Source: Mollicutes bacterium
GTDB lineage: Bacteria > Bacillota_I > Bacilli_A > Izemoplasmatales > Izemoplasmataceae
DNA length: 36,833 nt
Assembly: GCA_003554025.1 (NCBI GenBank)
Contig: PWFC01000018.1
Span: 1 to 36,833, forward strand
Reading direction: 5' to 3'
Both the position numbers and the translations under genes were made by a program. Position 1 is the stretch's first letter. Each line of letters opens with the position of its first letter. Shown here piece by piece: positions 1 through 9,436 of this stretch. Below the pieces are notes generated by a model. The model did not search any database and had not been told where the DNA came from. It saw only the letters and a list, made by a program, of their open reading frames with translations.

Positions 1-1
1 A

Positions 2-25
2 AAAGCGCATCTCACGATGCGCTTT
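2..25 (-). terminator. Rho-independent terminator of ispG
   Basis: A 9-bp perfect inverted repeat (2-10 with 17-25) has a 6-nt loop. It includes the ispG stop codon, and an A/T run reaches the window edge, so the U-tract is only partly visible. The symmetric A and T ends mean it could act in both directions. Confidence 0.75.
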
Positions 26-1070
26 CAAGTTCTTTGATGGCTTTGACCAACGCTTCGAAAAGTTCCGGTTCCGGAACTTTTTTTACGACGTTTCCGCGAA
101 CGAAAAGCAACCCTTCGTTTTTGCCGCCGGCGACGCCGACGTCCGCGTCTTTCGCCTCTTCGGGGCCGTTGACGGCGCATCCCATGACGGCGATGGTCAA
201 ATCGGTGGGGTGTTTTTCCAAGTACTCTTCGACCCGTTTGGTCAGTTTTTCCATATCGTAGGCGATTCTTCCGCAAGTCGGACAGCTGATGAGCTTGCCG
301 GTTTTATAAAGCCCGAATTCGCCCAAAAGCGTTTTGGCGACTTTGAGTTCCTCGCCTCGGTCTCCTGTCAAAGAGACCCGGATGGTGTCGCCGACGCCGT
401 GATAAAGCAACGTACCGATGCCGGCGCTTGAGGCGACGGTGCCGCGGCGTTTCATGCCCGCTTCGGTCACGCCGAGATGAAGCGGGTAGGGGAAGATGTC
501 GGCCGCAAGCAAATTGGCCGCTATGGTCAATGGGACGTCGCTCGCTTTGAAACTCAAGACGATGTCGTAAAAGTCGAGCGCTTCTAAGATGGCGACGTGG
601 CCTTTCGCGCTTTCGACCATCGCTTTCGCGGTCTTTCCATAACGTCTCAATACGTCTTTTTCAAGGCTGCCGGCGTTGATGCCGATGCGGATGGGGACGC
701 TTTTTTTCTTGCAGGCTTTGACCACCGCTTCGACGTGTTCGCGCTTGTGGATGTTGCCGGGGTTCAACCGAATCTTGTCGACGCCGCTTTCTATGGCAAT
801 AAGCGCGAGGCGGTGGTCGAAATGGATGTCGGCAACAAGCAAAGCGCCCGTTTCTTCTTTGAGCTTTGCAATCGCCTTCGCGTCCTCTTGATCGCTCACC
901 GCGACGCGCAAAAGTTCCGCGCCTAAGGTCATGTAGCGCCGTATCTCCTTGATTGACGCTTCGACGTTTTTCGGGGAATTTTTGAGCATCGTCTGCAAGA
1001 CGACCTTCTCTTGACCGCCGATTTGCAGGGACTTGATTTTCACTGCTCTTGTGTCTTTGCGATTCCGCAT
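12..1070 (-). CDS. ispG: 4-hydroxy-3-methylbut-2-enyl diphosphate synthase (IspG/GcpE)
   Basis: This enzyme catalyses the penultimate step of the MEP isoprenoid pathway, converting MEcPP to HMBPP with a [4Fe-4S] cluster in the cytosol. The 352-residue protein has the usual bacterial length. It has an N-terminal TIM-barrel half and a C-terminal Fe-S half with C263 and C266 (CPTC) and C298 (MGCAVNGP), followed by the expected glutamate ligand E305. The motif usually reads NGPGEA; here it reads NGPEEA. I chose the ATG at 1070 rather than upstream in-frame starts at 1115 or 1088. A TATAAT box lies at 1088-1093 and a GGTGA ribosome site follows it, so the longer forms would run through the promoter. 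The gene is transcribed divergently from rpmG and sits alone before a terminator. It implies MEP-type isoprenoid synthesis. Confidence 0.95.
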   Translation of the reverse strand: MRNRKDTRAVKIKSLQIGGQEKVVLQTMLKNSPKNVEASIKEIRRYMTLGAELLRVAVSDQEDAKAIAKLKEETGALLVADIHFDHRLALIAIESGVDKIRLNPGNIHKREHVEAVVKACKKKSVPIRIGINAGSLEKDVLRRYGKTAKAMVESAKGHVAILEALDFYDIVLSFKASDVPLTIAANLLAADIFPYPLHLGVTEAGMKRRGTVASSAGIGTLLYHGVGDTIRVSLTGDRGEELKVAKTLLGEFGLYKTGKLISCPTCGRIAYDMEKLTKRVEEYLEKHPTDLTIAVMGCAVNGPEEAKDADVGVAGGKNEGLLFVRGNVVKKVPEPELFEALVKAIKELESAS

Positions 1071-1087
1071 AGTTATCACCAACCCCA

Positions 1088-1093
1088 TTATAA
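1088..1093 (-). promoter_or_regulatory. -10 box of the ispG promoter
   Basis: A perfect TATAAT on the minus strand lies 17 nt upstream of the chosen ispG start. No good -35 hexamer is visible at 16-18 nt. Confidence 0.55.
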
Positions 1094-1124
1094 TAAAGGC
1101 GGCGTCTTTTTGCACGGTTTTAAC

Positions 1125-1153
1125 TTGATTTTTCCATATTTACATGATACTAT
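1125..1153 (+). promoter_or_regulatory. Sigma-A promoter of rpmG
   Basis: TTGATT (1125-1130), a 17-nt spacer, then TACTAT (1148-1153) preceded by TGA, an extended -10. It is back to back with the ispG promoter. Confidence 0.75.
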
Positions 1154-1183
1154 GGTTTCGAAATTCGTAAGGAGGATTTAAGC

Positions 1184-1333
1184 ATGCGAGTACAATTCAC
1201 GTTACGTTGCGAAGAATGCAAACGCGAAAACTACCAGTACACCAAAAACAAACAGAACCACCCCAAGCGCATGGAAGTGAAAAAATTCTGCAAGCGCTGC
1301 AACAAGCAAACCATGCATAAAGAGAAAAAGTAA
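1184..1333 (+). CDS. rpmG: 50S ribosomal protein L33 (bL33, zinc-binding form)
   Basis: This 49-residue basic protein of the large ribosomal subunit was found by reading the DNA. It opens [13 protein letters not shown] and closes with [15 protein letters not shown]. Two CxxC pairs (CEEC and CKRC) mark the zinc-binding C+ paralogue type. A GGAGG ribosome site lies at 1171-1175 with 8-nt spacing, and a strong promoter precedes it. The stop codon abuts a Rho-independent terminator, so the gene is mostly its own unit. Bacillus has the same neighbourhood (rpmG near glcK). Confidence 0.95.
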   Translation: MRVQFTLRCEECKRENYQYTKNKQNHPKRMEVKKFCKRCNKQTMHKEKK

Positions 1334-1362
1334 AAAACTTCTTGGCGTCAAGAAGTTTTTTT
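1334..1362 (+). terminator. Terminator after rpmG
   Basis: A perfect 11-bp stem (1334-1344 with 1349-1359) has a GCGT loop and continues into a T run to 1362. It starts immediately after the rpmG stop. glcK begins 16 nt further on with no visible promoter of its own, so glcK probably depends on read-through. Confidence 0.9.
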
Positions 1363-1377
1363 AACGGAGGGTCCTTC

Positions 1378-2301
1378 ATGGAGAAAACGATTCTCGGCAT
1401 CGACATTGGCGGTTCATACGTCAAGTTTGGCGTCTTTTCCCTCAAAGGCGAACTGCTGAAGAGAACCGCCGAAAAAACCAAACGAAACGTAAGCGGCGAA
1501 GAAGCGTTGAAACGCATCGCCAAAACCGCAAAAGCCCTAGCCCCGCCTGAAACAATCGCGGGCGTAGGCATCGGCGTTCCCGCTCCCGTCACAAAAGGCG
1601 TCGTCGAAAACGTCGCCAATTTGAATTGGGGAAACATAGACGTCCAAAACACCTTCAAGCGTGCATACGCCAAAGACGCGCTCGTCGTGGTCGAAAACGA
1701 CGCCTCCTTGGCCGCGTTTGGCGAATACAAAAGCCAAAAGAATCCAATAGACCCCTACGTTCTCATCACGCTAGGCACCGGGGTTGGCGGAGGCATCGTC
1801 CTTAAGGGCGAACTTCTAAGGGGCGCCGCCGGGGAAATCGGGCATATGAACCTTCAAAAAAACGGGCCGCGCTGCGGGTGCGGCAAGCGCGGTTGCCTAG
1901 AAGCTTTTGCCGGTGCCGCCGCGATGAAAAAACGCGTGAAAGAGCGTTTGAAAAAAGGCGAAAAAAGTGTCCTAAAAGGACGGCCGATCAACGTGAGAAG
2001 CCTTTTTGAAGCCGCCGAAAAAGGCGACGCTTTGGCGCTTTCAGTGGTCGATGAAGCGGCCGACGCCTTGGCGTTTTCTCTTGCCTCTATCTCGGCCTTG
2101 TTGAATCCGCCGGTCTTTGTTTTTGGCGGCGGCGTGGCCGAAGCGGGAGCGTTTTTGTTTGAAAAAATTGAAAACCGTATGGACGAGTATTTGTTTTTTG
2201 GAAGCGTGAAGCCCAAACTCGAAAAAGCGCGCCTCGGCAACGACGCCGGCATCACCGGCGCGATGGAGATGGTAAAACATGTTCAAAGCGATTCTCAATG
2301 A
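1378..2301 (+). CDS. glcK: ROK-family glucokinase
   Basis: This cytosolic sugar kinase phosphorylates glucose with ATP to feed glycolysis. The 307-residue protein starts at an ATG behind CGGAGG (1365-1370); an upstream in-frame TTG at 1342 lies inside the terminator and is rejected. Visible ROK features are the ATP loop IDIGGSYVKFG (residues 8-18), catalytic D108 in VENDAS, E153/H156 in GEIGH, and the zinc motif CGCGKRGC with C166, C168 and C173. The GxGxGxGI-type stretch at 133-140 fits as well. The gene overlaps the following hydrolase by 23 bp, so the two are translationally coupled. Glucose is the family's common substrate; another hexose cannot be excluded. Confidence 0.9.
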   Translation: MEKTILGIDIGGSYVKFGVFSLKGELLKRTAEKTKRNVSGEEALKRIAKTAKALAPPETIAGVGIGVPAPVTKGVVENVANLNWGNIDVQNTFKRAYAKDALVVVENDASLAAFGEYKSQKNPIDPYVLITLGTGVGGGIVLKGELLRGAAGEIGHMNLQKNGPRCGCGKRGCLEAFAGAAAMKKRVKERLKKGEKSVLKGRPINVRSLFEAAEKGDALALSVVDEAADALAFSLASISALLNPPVFVFGGGVAEAGAFLFEKIENRMDEYLFFGSVKPKLEKARLGNDAGITGAMEMVKHVQSDSQ

Positions 2302-2896
2302 TTTTTCGGAAAACACCTACATCGTCGCAAACGGAAAAGAAGCCTACGTCATCGACCCGGGTTCGAACTACGAAGCGATGCATCAATACTTGCAAGAACA
2401 CGGTCTTTCGATCAAAGGCGTCTTGCTCACCCACGGGCACTACGACCACATCAGCGGCCTCAACAATTTGCTTGAAGAAGAAGGAGCGCCCATCTACATC
2501 CACAAAGACGACAGGGATTTCTTGTTCGACCCGGGACTCAATCTCTCGGTGTACATGGAAGAACGGTTCAAACTGAAAGACAAACACGTCGTCCATACGA
2601 TGGAAGAGGGCGACACCTTTTCCTTGGGCAAAGAAAGCATCACGGTGCTCCATACGCCGGGGCACACTCGCGGCGGCGTATGTTTCCTATATGGAGACGT
2701 GCTCTTTAGCGGGGACACTTTGTTCAAAGAGGCGGTTGGAAGGATGGATTTGCCCACCGGCGACGAGTCGGCGCTCCTTGCATCCGTGTCGAAGCTGCTT
2801 GAGCGCTTTGACGACAACACCGTCGTTTACCCAGGACACGGACCCTTTACGACCATCGCGCATGAAAAGGCGAAAAACCCTTTTGTTAAAGGCTGA
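2279..2896 (+). CDS. Metallo-beta-lactamase-fold hydrolase, glyoxalase II-like
   Basis: This 205-residue single-domain MBL hydrolase is probably a thioester or hydroxyacyl-glutathione-type hydrolase of the YqgX/GloB group. The metal-binding set is complete: H52-x-H54-x-D56-H57 in THGHYDH, H129 in TPGHTRG, D146 in FSGDTLF, and H187 in YPGHGP. It has no C-terminal glyoxalase II helical domain, so it is the short bacterial form. The start overlaps glcK, and a similar pairing with glucokinase occurs in Bacillus. A role in clearing reactive by-products of glycolysis is plausible but not shown by the sequence. A terminator follows. Confidence 0.85.
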   Translation: MFKAILNDFSENTYIVANGKEAYVIDPGSNYEAMHQYLQEHGLSIKGVLLTHGHYDHISGLNNLLEEEGAPIYIHKDDRDFLFDPGLNLSVYMEERFKLKDKHVVHTMEEGDTFSLGKESITVLHTPGHTRGGVCFLYGDVLFSGDTLFKEAVGRMDLPTGDESALLASVSKLLERFDDNTVVYPGHGPFTTIAHEKAKNPFVKG

Positions 2897-2915
2897 GGGG
2901 GCAGCCTTTTCTTTT
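2888..2915 (+). terminator. Terminator after the MBL hydrolase gene
   Basis: An 8-bp stem (2888-2895 with 2902-2909), a 6-nt G-rich loop, and a T-rich tail interrupted by one C. The hydrolase stop codon lies inside the stem. Confidence 0.8.
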
Positions 2916-2924
2916 CGGGATTTA

Positions 2925-2951
2925 TTAGCACTCATCCCTTGACAGTGCTAC
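2925..2951 (+). promoter_or_regulatory. CIRCE operator 1 (HrcA binding site)
   Basis: TTAGCACTC-N9-CAGTGCTAC. The left arm is exact and the right arm is 7 of 9 against the CIRCE consensus. The promoter -35 hexamer lies inside it. Confidence 0.88.
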
Positions 2952-2967
2952 TATATTCGTTTATAAT
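2939..2967 (+). promoter_or_regulatory. Consensus sigma-A promoter of the hrcA-dnaJ operon
   Basis: TTGACA (2939-2944), a 17-nt spacer, and TATAAT (2962-2967): every base matches the consensus. The predicted start of transcription, near 2974, falls within CIRCE 2. Confidence 0.92.
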
Positions 2968-2971
2968 ACCA

Positions 2972-2998
2972 TTAGCATTCTAGGCGTTAGAGTGCTAA
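2972..2998 (+). promoter_or_regulatory. CIRCE operator 2 (HrcA binding site)
   Basis: TTAGCATTC-N9-GAGTGCTAA. The right arm is exact and the left arm has one mismatch. It lies just downstream of the -10 and overlaps the likely transcription start. Confidence 0.92.
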
Positions 2999-3012
2999 AC
3001 GAGGTGAAGGAC

Positions 3013-4014
3013 ATGCTGACCGAACGGCAAAAAAACGTATTGAAACTGATTGTCGAAGAGTTTGTGCGCACGGCCGAGCCCGTCGGTTCACGCTCTTTGT
3101 CGAAAAAACTGCAGTTTTCTCCGGCCACCATCCGCAACGACATGGCGGACCTCGAAGAAGAGGGCTTTCTTGAGAAAACCCACTCTTCAAGCGGACGCGT
3201 GCCCAGCGAGAAAGGCTATCATTATTACGTCGAAACGCTGATGCAAGAAGGCATCGAGACCGACATCGACATGACGTTGATCGACGATTTGTTCGACAAG
3301 GACATGAACCGCGACGAAACCATCCAGCGGGCGATGAACCTGCTCAGCCAGCTCACGAACTACACTTCGCTCGCGCTTGGGCCTTCCGCGCAAAACTCGC
3401 GGGTGAAAAAGATAGAACTGATTCCGCTTTATGGCGATATGAGCGTGTTGCTCGTCGTGACCAATTTGGGCCACGTTGAAAGCAAAAACATCACATTGCC
3501 CAAAGCCACCGACACCGAAGAACTCAAACACATCATGCACATTCTAAACGACATCCTCTACGATGTGCCCATCTCGCAAGTGTCCCAAAAGCTGCAATAC
3601 GAGGTCAACCACAAAAAAATCAAAGAACTGCTCGCCTACAACAAGCAGATCATCGATGCGTTTTTGGACGCCTTCACACGATTCACCCAAAGCAAGTTCT
3701 ACCTTTCGGGTCAAAGCAACATGCTTTATCAACCGGAATTCAAAGATTTGGACCGCGTTCGCGAATTGATGAACTTCTTCGAACAAAACGACATCCTGAG
3801 GCTCGTCGAACACACCGACAATAACGGCCTCACCGTTCGCATCGGCAAGGAAAACCAAATCAGCGCCATGAAGGACTGTTCGGTCGTCATGGTGCCCTAT
3901 GAAGTCGAAGAAGGGGAAAAAGGCACCATCGCCGTCGTCGGCCCGACGCGCATGGAATACCGGAAAGTCATCCCGCTTCTTCAATATCTGGCCGCACATC
4001 TATCGAAGCTTTAA
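3013..4014 (+). CDS. hrcA: Heat-inducible transcription repressor HrcA
   Basis: HrcA represses class I heat-shock genes by binding CIRCE, and its folding depends on GroEL in Bacillus. The 333-residue protein (Bacillus about 343) has an N-terminal winged helix, with TERQKNVLKLIVEEF and the conserved PVGSRSLSKK and SPATIRNDMADLEEEGF stretches. A dimerisation/GAF-like core follows. I chose the ATG at 3013 with GAGGTG at 3001-3006; an in-frame GTG at 2992 lies inside CIRCE 2 and is rejected. As first gene of hrcA-grpE-dnaK-dnaJ it is autoregulated through the two CIRCE sites ahead of it. Confidence 0.96.
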   Translation: MLTERQKNVLKLIVEEFVRTAEPVGSRSLSKKLQFSPATIRNDMADLEEEGFLEKTHSSSGRVPSEKGYHYYVETLMQEGIETDIDMTLIDDLFDKDMNRDETIQRAMNLLSQLTNYTSLALGPSAQNSRVKKIELIPLYGDMSVLLVVTNLGHVESKNITLPKATDTEELKHIMHILNDILYDVPISQVSQKLQYEVNHKKIKELLAYNKQIIDAFLDAFTRFTQSKFYLSGQSNMLYQPEFKDLDRVRELMNFFEQNDILRLVEHTDNNGLTVRIGKENQISAMKDCSVVMVPYEVEEGEKGTIAVVGPTRMEYRKVIPLLQYLAAHLSKL

Positions 4015-4029
4015 TGTAGGAGGCATTGT

Positions 4030-6458
<2,429 letters not shown>

Positions 6459-6467
6459 ATCTTTTGA

Positions 6468-6500
6468 GCGATGTGAAGCGGCGTCCCCGCTTCACATCGC
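6468..6500 (+). other. 14-bp perfect hairpin between dnaK and dnaJ
   Basis: The arms 6468-6481 and 6487-6500 are exact reverse complements with a 5-nt loop. The sequence after it (CGTAATTGAGG) has no T run, so it is not a normal terminator. It probably protects the dnaK mRNA 3' end, directs mRNA processing, or lowers dnaJ expression. The dnaJ ribosome site begins 8 nt beyond the stem. Confidence 0.85.
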
Positions 6501-6518
6501 CGTAATTGAGGTGAAAGC

Positions 6519-7640
6519 ATGAGCAAACGCGACTACTACGAAGTACTAGGTGTTGACAAAAATGCGTCGAAAGAAGACATCAAGTCCGCCTATCGCAAAC
6601 TCGCCCGCAAATACCACCCGGACGTTTCCAAAGAAGAAAACGCCGAAGAAAAATTCAAGGAAGTCCGCGAAGCGTACGAAATTTTAAGCGACCCGAAAAA
6701 GCGCCAGCAATACGATCGCTTCGGCCATAGCGGCACGCAGCAAGGCGCGCAAGGCTTCGGCGGATTCGGAGGCGCCGAAGGCTTTGGAGATTTCGATTTC
6801 GAAGACATCTTCTCGCAATTTTTCGGTGGCGGCGCGCGGGGTGCGCGCCAGCAAAACCGGGCGCGCAAAGGCCAGGACATTCAAAAGCGCATGCGCATCA
6901 CCTTTGAAGAAGCCATTCACGGCGCCAAGAAGAAAATCCGCACCACCGTGTATGAAGAATGCGGCAGCTGCGGCGGCACGGGCGCCGAAAACAAAGACGA
7001 CCTAGAAACCTGTTCAAGATGCAAAGGCTCCGGCGCAGTGACCATGGAGCAAACCACGTTGTTCGGACGCACGCGCACGCAAACGGTCTGTCCTTCGTGC
7101 AACGGACAAGGCAAGACCGTCAGAAACAAATGCAAAACATGCGGAGGCGAAGGCGTGGTCGGCAAAGAAAAAACCGTCAACGTCAGCGTCCCGGCAGGCG
7201 TCAACACAAACAATCAGCTCCGCATGCCGGGCTATGGCCATAAAGGCGTCAACGGAGGACCTCCGGGCGATCTTTACATCGTCTTCGAAGTCGAAGAAGA
7301 CGACGTCTTCACCCGCCACGGCGACGATTTGGTCGTCGATGTCCCAATCACGTTCGCCCAAGCGGCGCTCGGCGACGAGATTCGCATCCCGACTCCTTAT
7401 GGCGATGTGAATCTTAAAATTCCGGCTGGCACGCAATCGCACAAAACCTTCCGCATTCGCGGCAAGGGCGTGCAAAACCTCCGCAGCAAGCGCAAAGGCG
7501 ATTTGCACGCCGTCATCAAGGTCGTCACCCCGACAAACCTTTCCAAAGAACAGGAGAAGCTCTTCAAAGAACTCTCCGAAACCGATTTGAAATCCGACGA
7601 AAGCCTTTGGAAGAAGGTCAAACGCAAATTCACGCAATAA
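6519..7640 (+). CDS. dnaJ: Chaperone protein DnaJ (Hsp40, type I)
   Basis: DnaJ stimulates DnaK ATP hydrolysis and delivers substrates. The 373-residue type I protein is complete. The J domain carries H33-P34-D35, followed by a Gly/Phe-rich linker (about 70-105). Four CxxCxGxG zinc repeats start at C148, C165, C191 and C205, and the C-terminal beta-sandwich substrate domains follow. The GAGGTG ribosome site is at 6508-6513. It is the last gene of the CIRCE-controlled operon, 60 nt after dnaK across the hairpin. Unlike Bacillus, no prmA or rsmE follows; a terminator and then mtaB come next. Confidence 0.97.
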   Translation: MSKRDYYEVLGVDKNASKEDIKSAYRKLARKYHPDVSKEENAEEKFKEVREAYEILSDPKKRQQYDRFGHSGTQQGAQGFGGFGGAEGFGDFDFEDIFSQFFGGGARGARQQNRARKGQDIQKRMRITFEEAIHGAKKKIRTTVYEECGSCGGTGAENKDDLETCSRCKGSGAVTMEQTTLFGRTRTQTVCPSCNGQGKTVRNKCKTCGGEGVVGKEKTVNVSVPAGVNTNNQLRMPGYGHKGVNGGPPGDLYIVFEVEEDDVFTRHGDDLVVDVPITFAQAALGDEIRIPTPYGDVNLKIPAGTQSHKTFRIRGKGVQNLRSKRKGDLHAVIKVVTPTNLSKEQEKLFKELSETDLKSDESLWKKVKRKFTQ

Positions 7641-7641
7641 G

Positions 7642-7665
7642 AAGCCGCCCTGCGCGGCTTTTTTT
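7642..7665 (+). terminator. Terminator after dnaJ
   Basis: Stem AAGCCGC (7642-7648) with GCGGCTT (7654-7660) and T run 7659-7665; it ends the heat-shock operon. Confidence 0.9.
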
Positions 7666-7685
7666 GCGGTTGGTGCGCATTTGGT

Positions 7686-7713
7686 TTGGCAAGGCGCAAA
7701 TTCATGCTATAAT
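7686..7713 (+). promoter_or_regulatory. Promoter of mtaB
   Basis: TTGGCA (7686-7691), a 16-nt spacer and TATAAT (7708-7713) with an upstream TGC (extended -10). A short inverted repeat, TCATG-N8-CATGA, brackets the -10 box. Confidence 0.75.
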
Positions 7714-7737
7714 ACATGAGAGAAAAGGAGAATCGTT

Positions 7738-9042
7738 ATGAAGGTCGCCTTTTACACGCTTGGATGCAAAGTGAATCTTTACGAAAGTGAAGCGCTCAAA
7801 AACATGTTTTTAGAGCGCGGTTTCAAGTTGGTCTCGTACCAAGAAGCGGCCGATGTGTTTGTCGTCAACACCTGCACCGTCACCAACCAAAGCGCCGCAA
7901 AATCGCGCAAATCGATTCGACGCGCCATCCGCCAAAACCCCGACGCCGTTGTTGCGGTAATCGGTTGTTATTCGCAAATGGAAAAAGAAACCGTTGACGC
8001 CATCCCGGGCGTCGACATCGTCATGGGAACGATTCGCCGCGAGAAGCTGATCGAGCATGTTGAGAGCTTGCTCAAAGAACGGCGCAAAATCGTCGACGTG
8101 CAAAACGTGAGACGCTACAAGGGTTTTGACGCCTTAAACGTCTCGACGTTCGCCGACAAAACTCGCGCATTCGTCAAAATCCAAGACGGCTGCAACCAAT
8201 ACTGCAGCTTTTGCATCATCCCCTATGCAAGAGGCCCCGTTCGTTCACGAAACAAAGACGACATTCTCGAAGAAATTCGCGGACTGATTCAAAACGGCTA
8301 TCAGGAAATCGTGCTAAGCGGCATCCACACCGGCGGCTACGGCACCGATTTGAAAAACTATTCCTTCTACGATTTGCTGGAAGAAATATCGGCCCTCGAT
8401 GGTTTGAAAAGGCTGCGCATCTCTTCGATGGAAATCAACCAAATCGATAGAAACATTCTTCGGCTCATGCGAGAGAGGGACGTGTTCGCGCGCCATTTGC
8501 ACATCCCTTTGCAACACGGCGCAAACAGCGTCTTAAAACGCATGAAAAGACGCTACGACGTTGAAACCTTCGAAGACGCCCTTAAAAGAATCCGTAGCGC
8601 CCTCCCCGGCCTCGCCATCACAACCGATGTGATCGCCGGCTACCCCGGCGAAAGCGAAGAAGAGTTCGAAACCATGGTCAAAACCCTCGAACGCCTTCGT
8701 TTCAGCGAACTTCACGTCTTTCCCTTTTCGCCCCGCAGCGGCACCAAGGCGGCGGAGGAAAAAGGACATATCCACGGCCACGTCAAATCGAAACGGGTCG
8801 AAACACTCCTCGCCCTAAATGAAACCCTCGCCAAAACCTACCGCGAGGAAACGCTTAAAGAAAATAGGCCCCTCGACCTTCTTGTAGAAACCTGCGATTG
8901 CGGCCGCGGCGAAGGCCATACGAGCGAATACATCCGCGTTTCTTTGCCCTTGAGGGGTTGCCGGGAAAACACCTGGCACACCGTCAAACTCACCGACGCT
9001 TCCTATCCGGTGGCAAGCGCGCAAACACCGACCGATAGGTAG
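7738..9042 (+). CDS. mtaB: tRNA (N6-threonylcarbamoyladenosine-37) methylthiotransferase MtaB
   Basis: This radical-SAM enzyme adds a methylthio group to t6A37 in ANN-decoding tRNAs. The 434-residue protein has the UPF0004 domain with C10, C46 and C77 for the auxiliary cluster. The radical-SAM triad is C152, C156 and C159 in GCNQYCSFCIIPYARG, and a C-terminal TRAM RNA-binding domain spans about 370-432. The opening YTLGCKVNLYESE and the phrase RGPVRSR are typical of the MtaB (YqeV) branch rather than MiaB or RimO. AAGGAG lies at 7725-7730. In Bacillus yqeV also sits downstream of the dnaK operon. Here it is a separate unit with its own promoter. Confidence 0.93.
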   Translation: MKVAFYTLGCKVNLYESEALKNMFLERGFKLVSYQEAADVFVVNTCTVTNQSAAKSRKSIRRAIRQNPDAVVAVIGCYSQMEKETVDAIPGVDIVMGTIRREKLIEHVESLLKERRKIVDVQNVRRYKGFDALNVSTFADKTRAFVKIQDGCNQYCSFCIIPYARGPVRSRNKDDILEEIRGLIQNGYQEIVLSGIHTGGYGTDLKNYSFYDLLEEISALDGLKRLRISSMEINQIDRNILRLMRERDVFARHLHIPLQHGANSVLKRMKRRYDVETFEDALKRIRSALPGLAITTDVIAGYPGESEEEFETMVKTLERLRFSELHVFPFSPRSGTKAAEEKGHIHGHVKSKRVETLLALNETLAKTYREETLKENRPLDLLVETCDCGRGEGHTSEYIRVSLPLRGCRENTWHTVKLTDASYPVASAQTPTDR

Positions 9043-9074
9043 GTCCGGAATTCCACATTATAGCCACAAAAACC

Positions 9075-9103
9075 TTTACATAAAAGGAAAACTTTGATAT
9101 TAT
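9075..9103 (+). promoter_or_regulatory. Promoter of rpsU
   Basis: TTTACA (9075-9080), a 17-nt spacer and TATTAT (9098-9103) preceded by TGA (extended -10). Confidence 0.75.
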
Positions 9104-9144
9104 GATTGTAGCAATTTTTCCAGAGCGGAAGGGAGGGAAACCTC

Positions 9145-9318
9145 ATGCCCAAGAAAACCGTCGTTAGGAATAACGAATCCATAGAAGACGCGTTGAAACG
9201 TTTCAAACGCGATGTTTCACGTTCGGGTACCCTTGCCGAAGCTCGTAAACGCGAATACTATGAGAAACCCAGTGTTTCTAAAAAGAACAAACAAAATAAG
9301 AACAAAAACAAGCGTTAA
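9145..9318 (+). CDS. rpsU: 30S ribosomal protein S21 (bS21)
   Basis: This 57-residue, strongly basic small-subunit protein, read directly from the DNA, helps initiation near the 3' end of 16S rRNA. It opens [19 protein letters not shown], continues with [24 protein letters not shown], and ends in a Lys/Asn-rich tail. A long purine-rich GGGAGGG ribosome site lies just upstream at 9131-9137. It stands alone between its own promoter and terminator. In Bacillus rpsU is followed by yqeY, which is absent here. Confidence 0.95.
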   Translation: MPKKTVVRNNESIEDALKRFKRDVSRSGTLAEARKREYYEKPSVSKKNKQNKNKNKR

Positions 9319-9329
9319 CGCAAAAATAC

Positions 9330-9360
9330 AACGGTGAAAGCCCTTCACCGTTTATTTTTT
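9330..9360 (+). terminator. Terminator after rpsU
   Basis: Stem ACGGTGAA (9331-9338) with TTCACCGT (9344-9351), loop AGCCC, then a T-rich tail. Confidence 0.88.
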
Positions 9361-9372
9361 TCACACGAAAAT

Positions 9373-9406
9373 ATGCCCTTTGTATGCTATAATATATAAA
9401 GGGCAT
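9373..9406 (+). promoter_or_regulatory. phoH operon promoter inside a perfect 9-bp inverted repeat
   Basis: TATAAT (9388-9393) has an extended TGC in front and no good -35. It is bracketed by ATGCCCTTT (9373-9381) and AAAGGGCAT (9398-9406). The arms are exact reverse complements with 16 nt between them, so this may be an operator controlling the ten-gene operon. Confidence 0.65.
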
Positions 9407-9436
9407 TATTTCTTAGTAGCAAAGGAGTCGACGCAT

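Noticed and set aside
6468-6500. Calling the dnaK-dnaJ hairpin a Rho-independent terminator
   Set aside because: No T run follows the stem.
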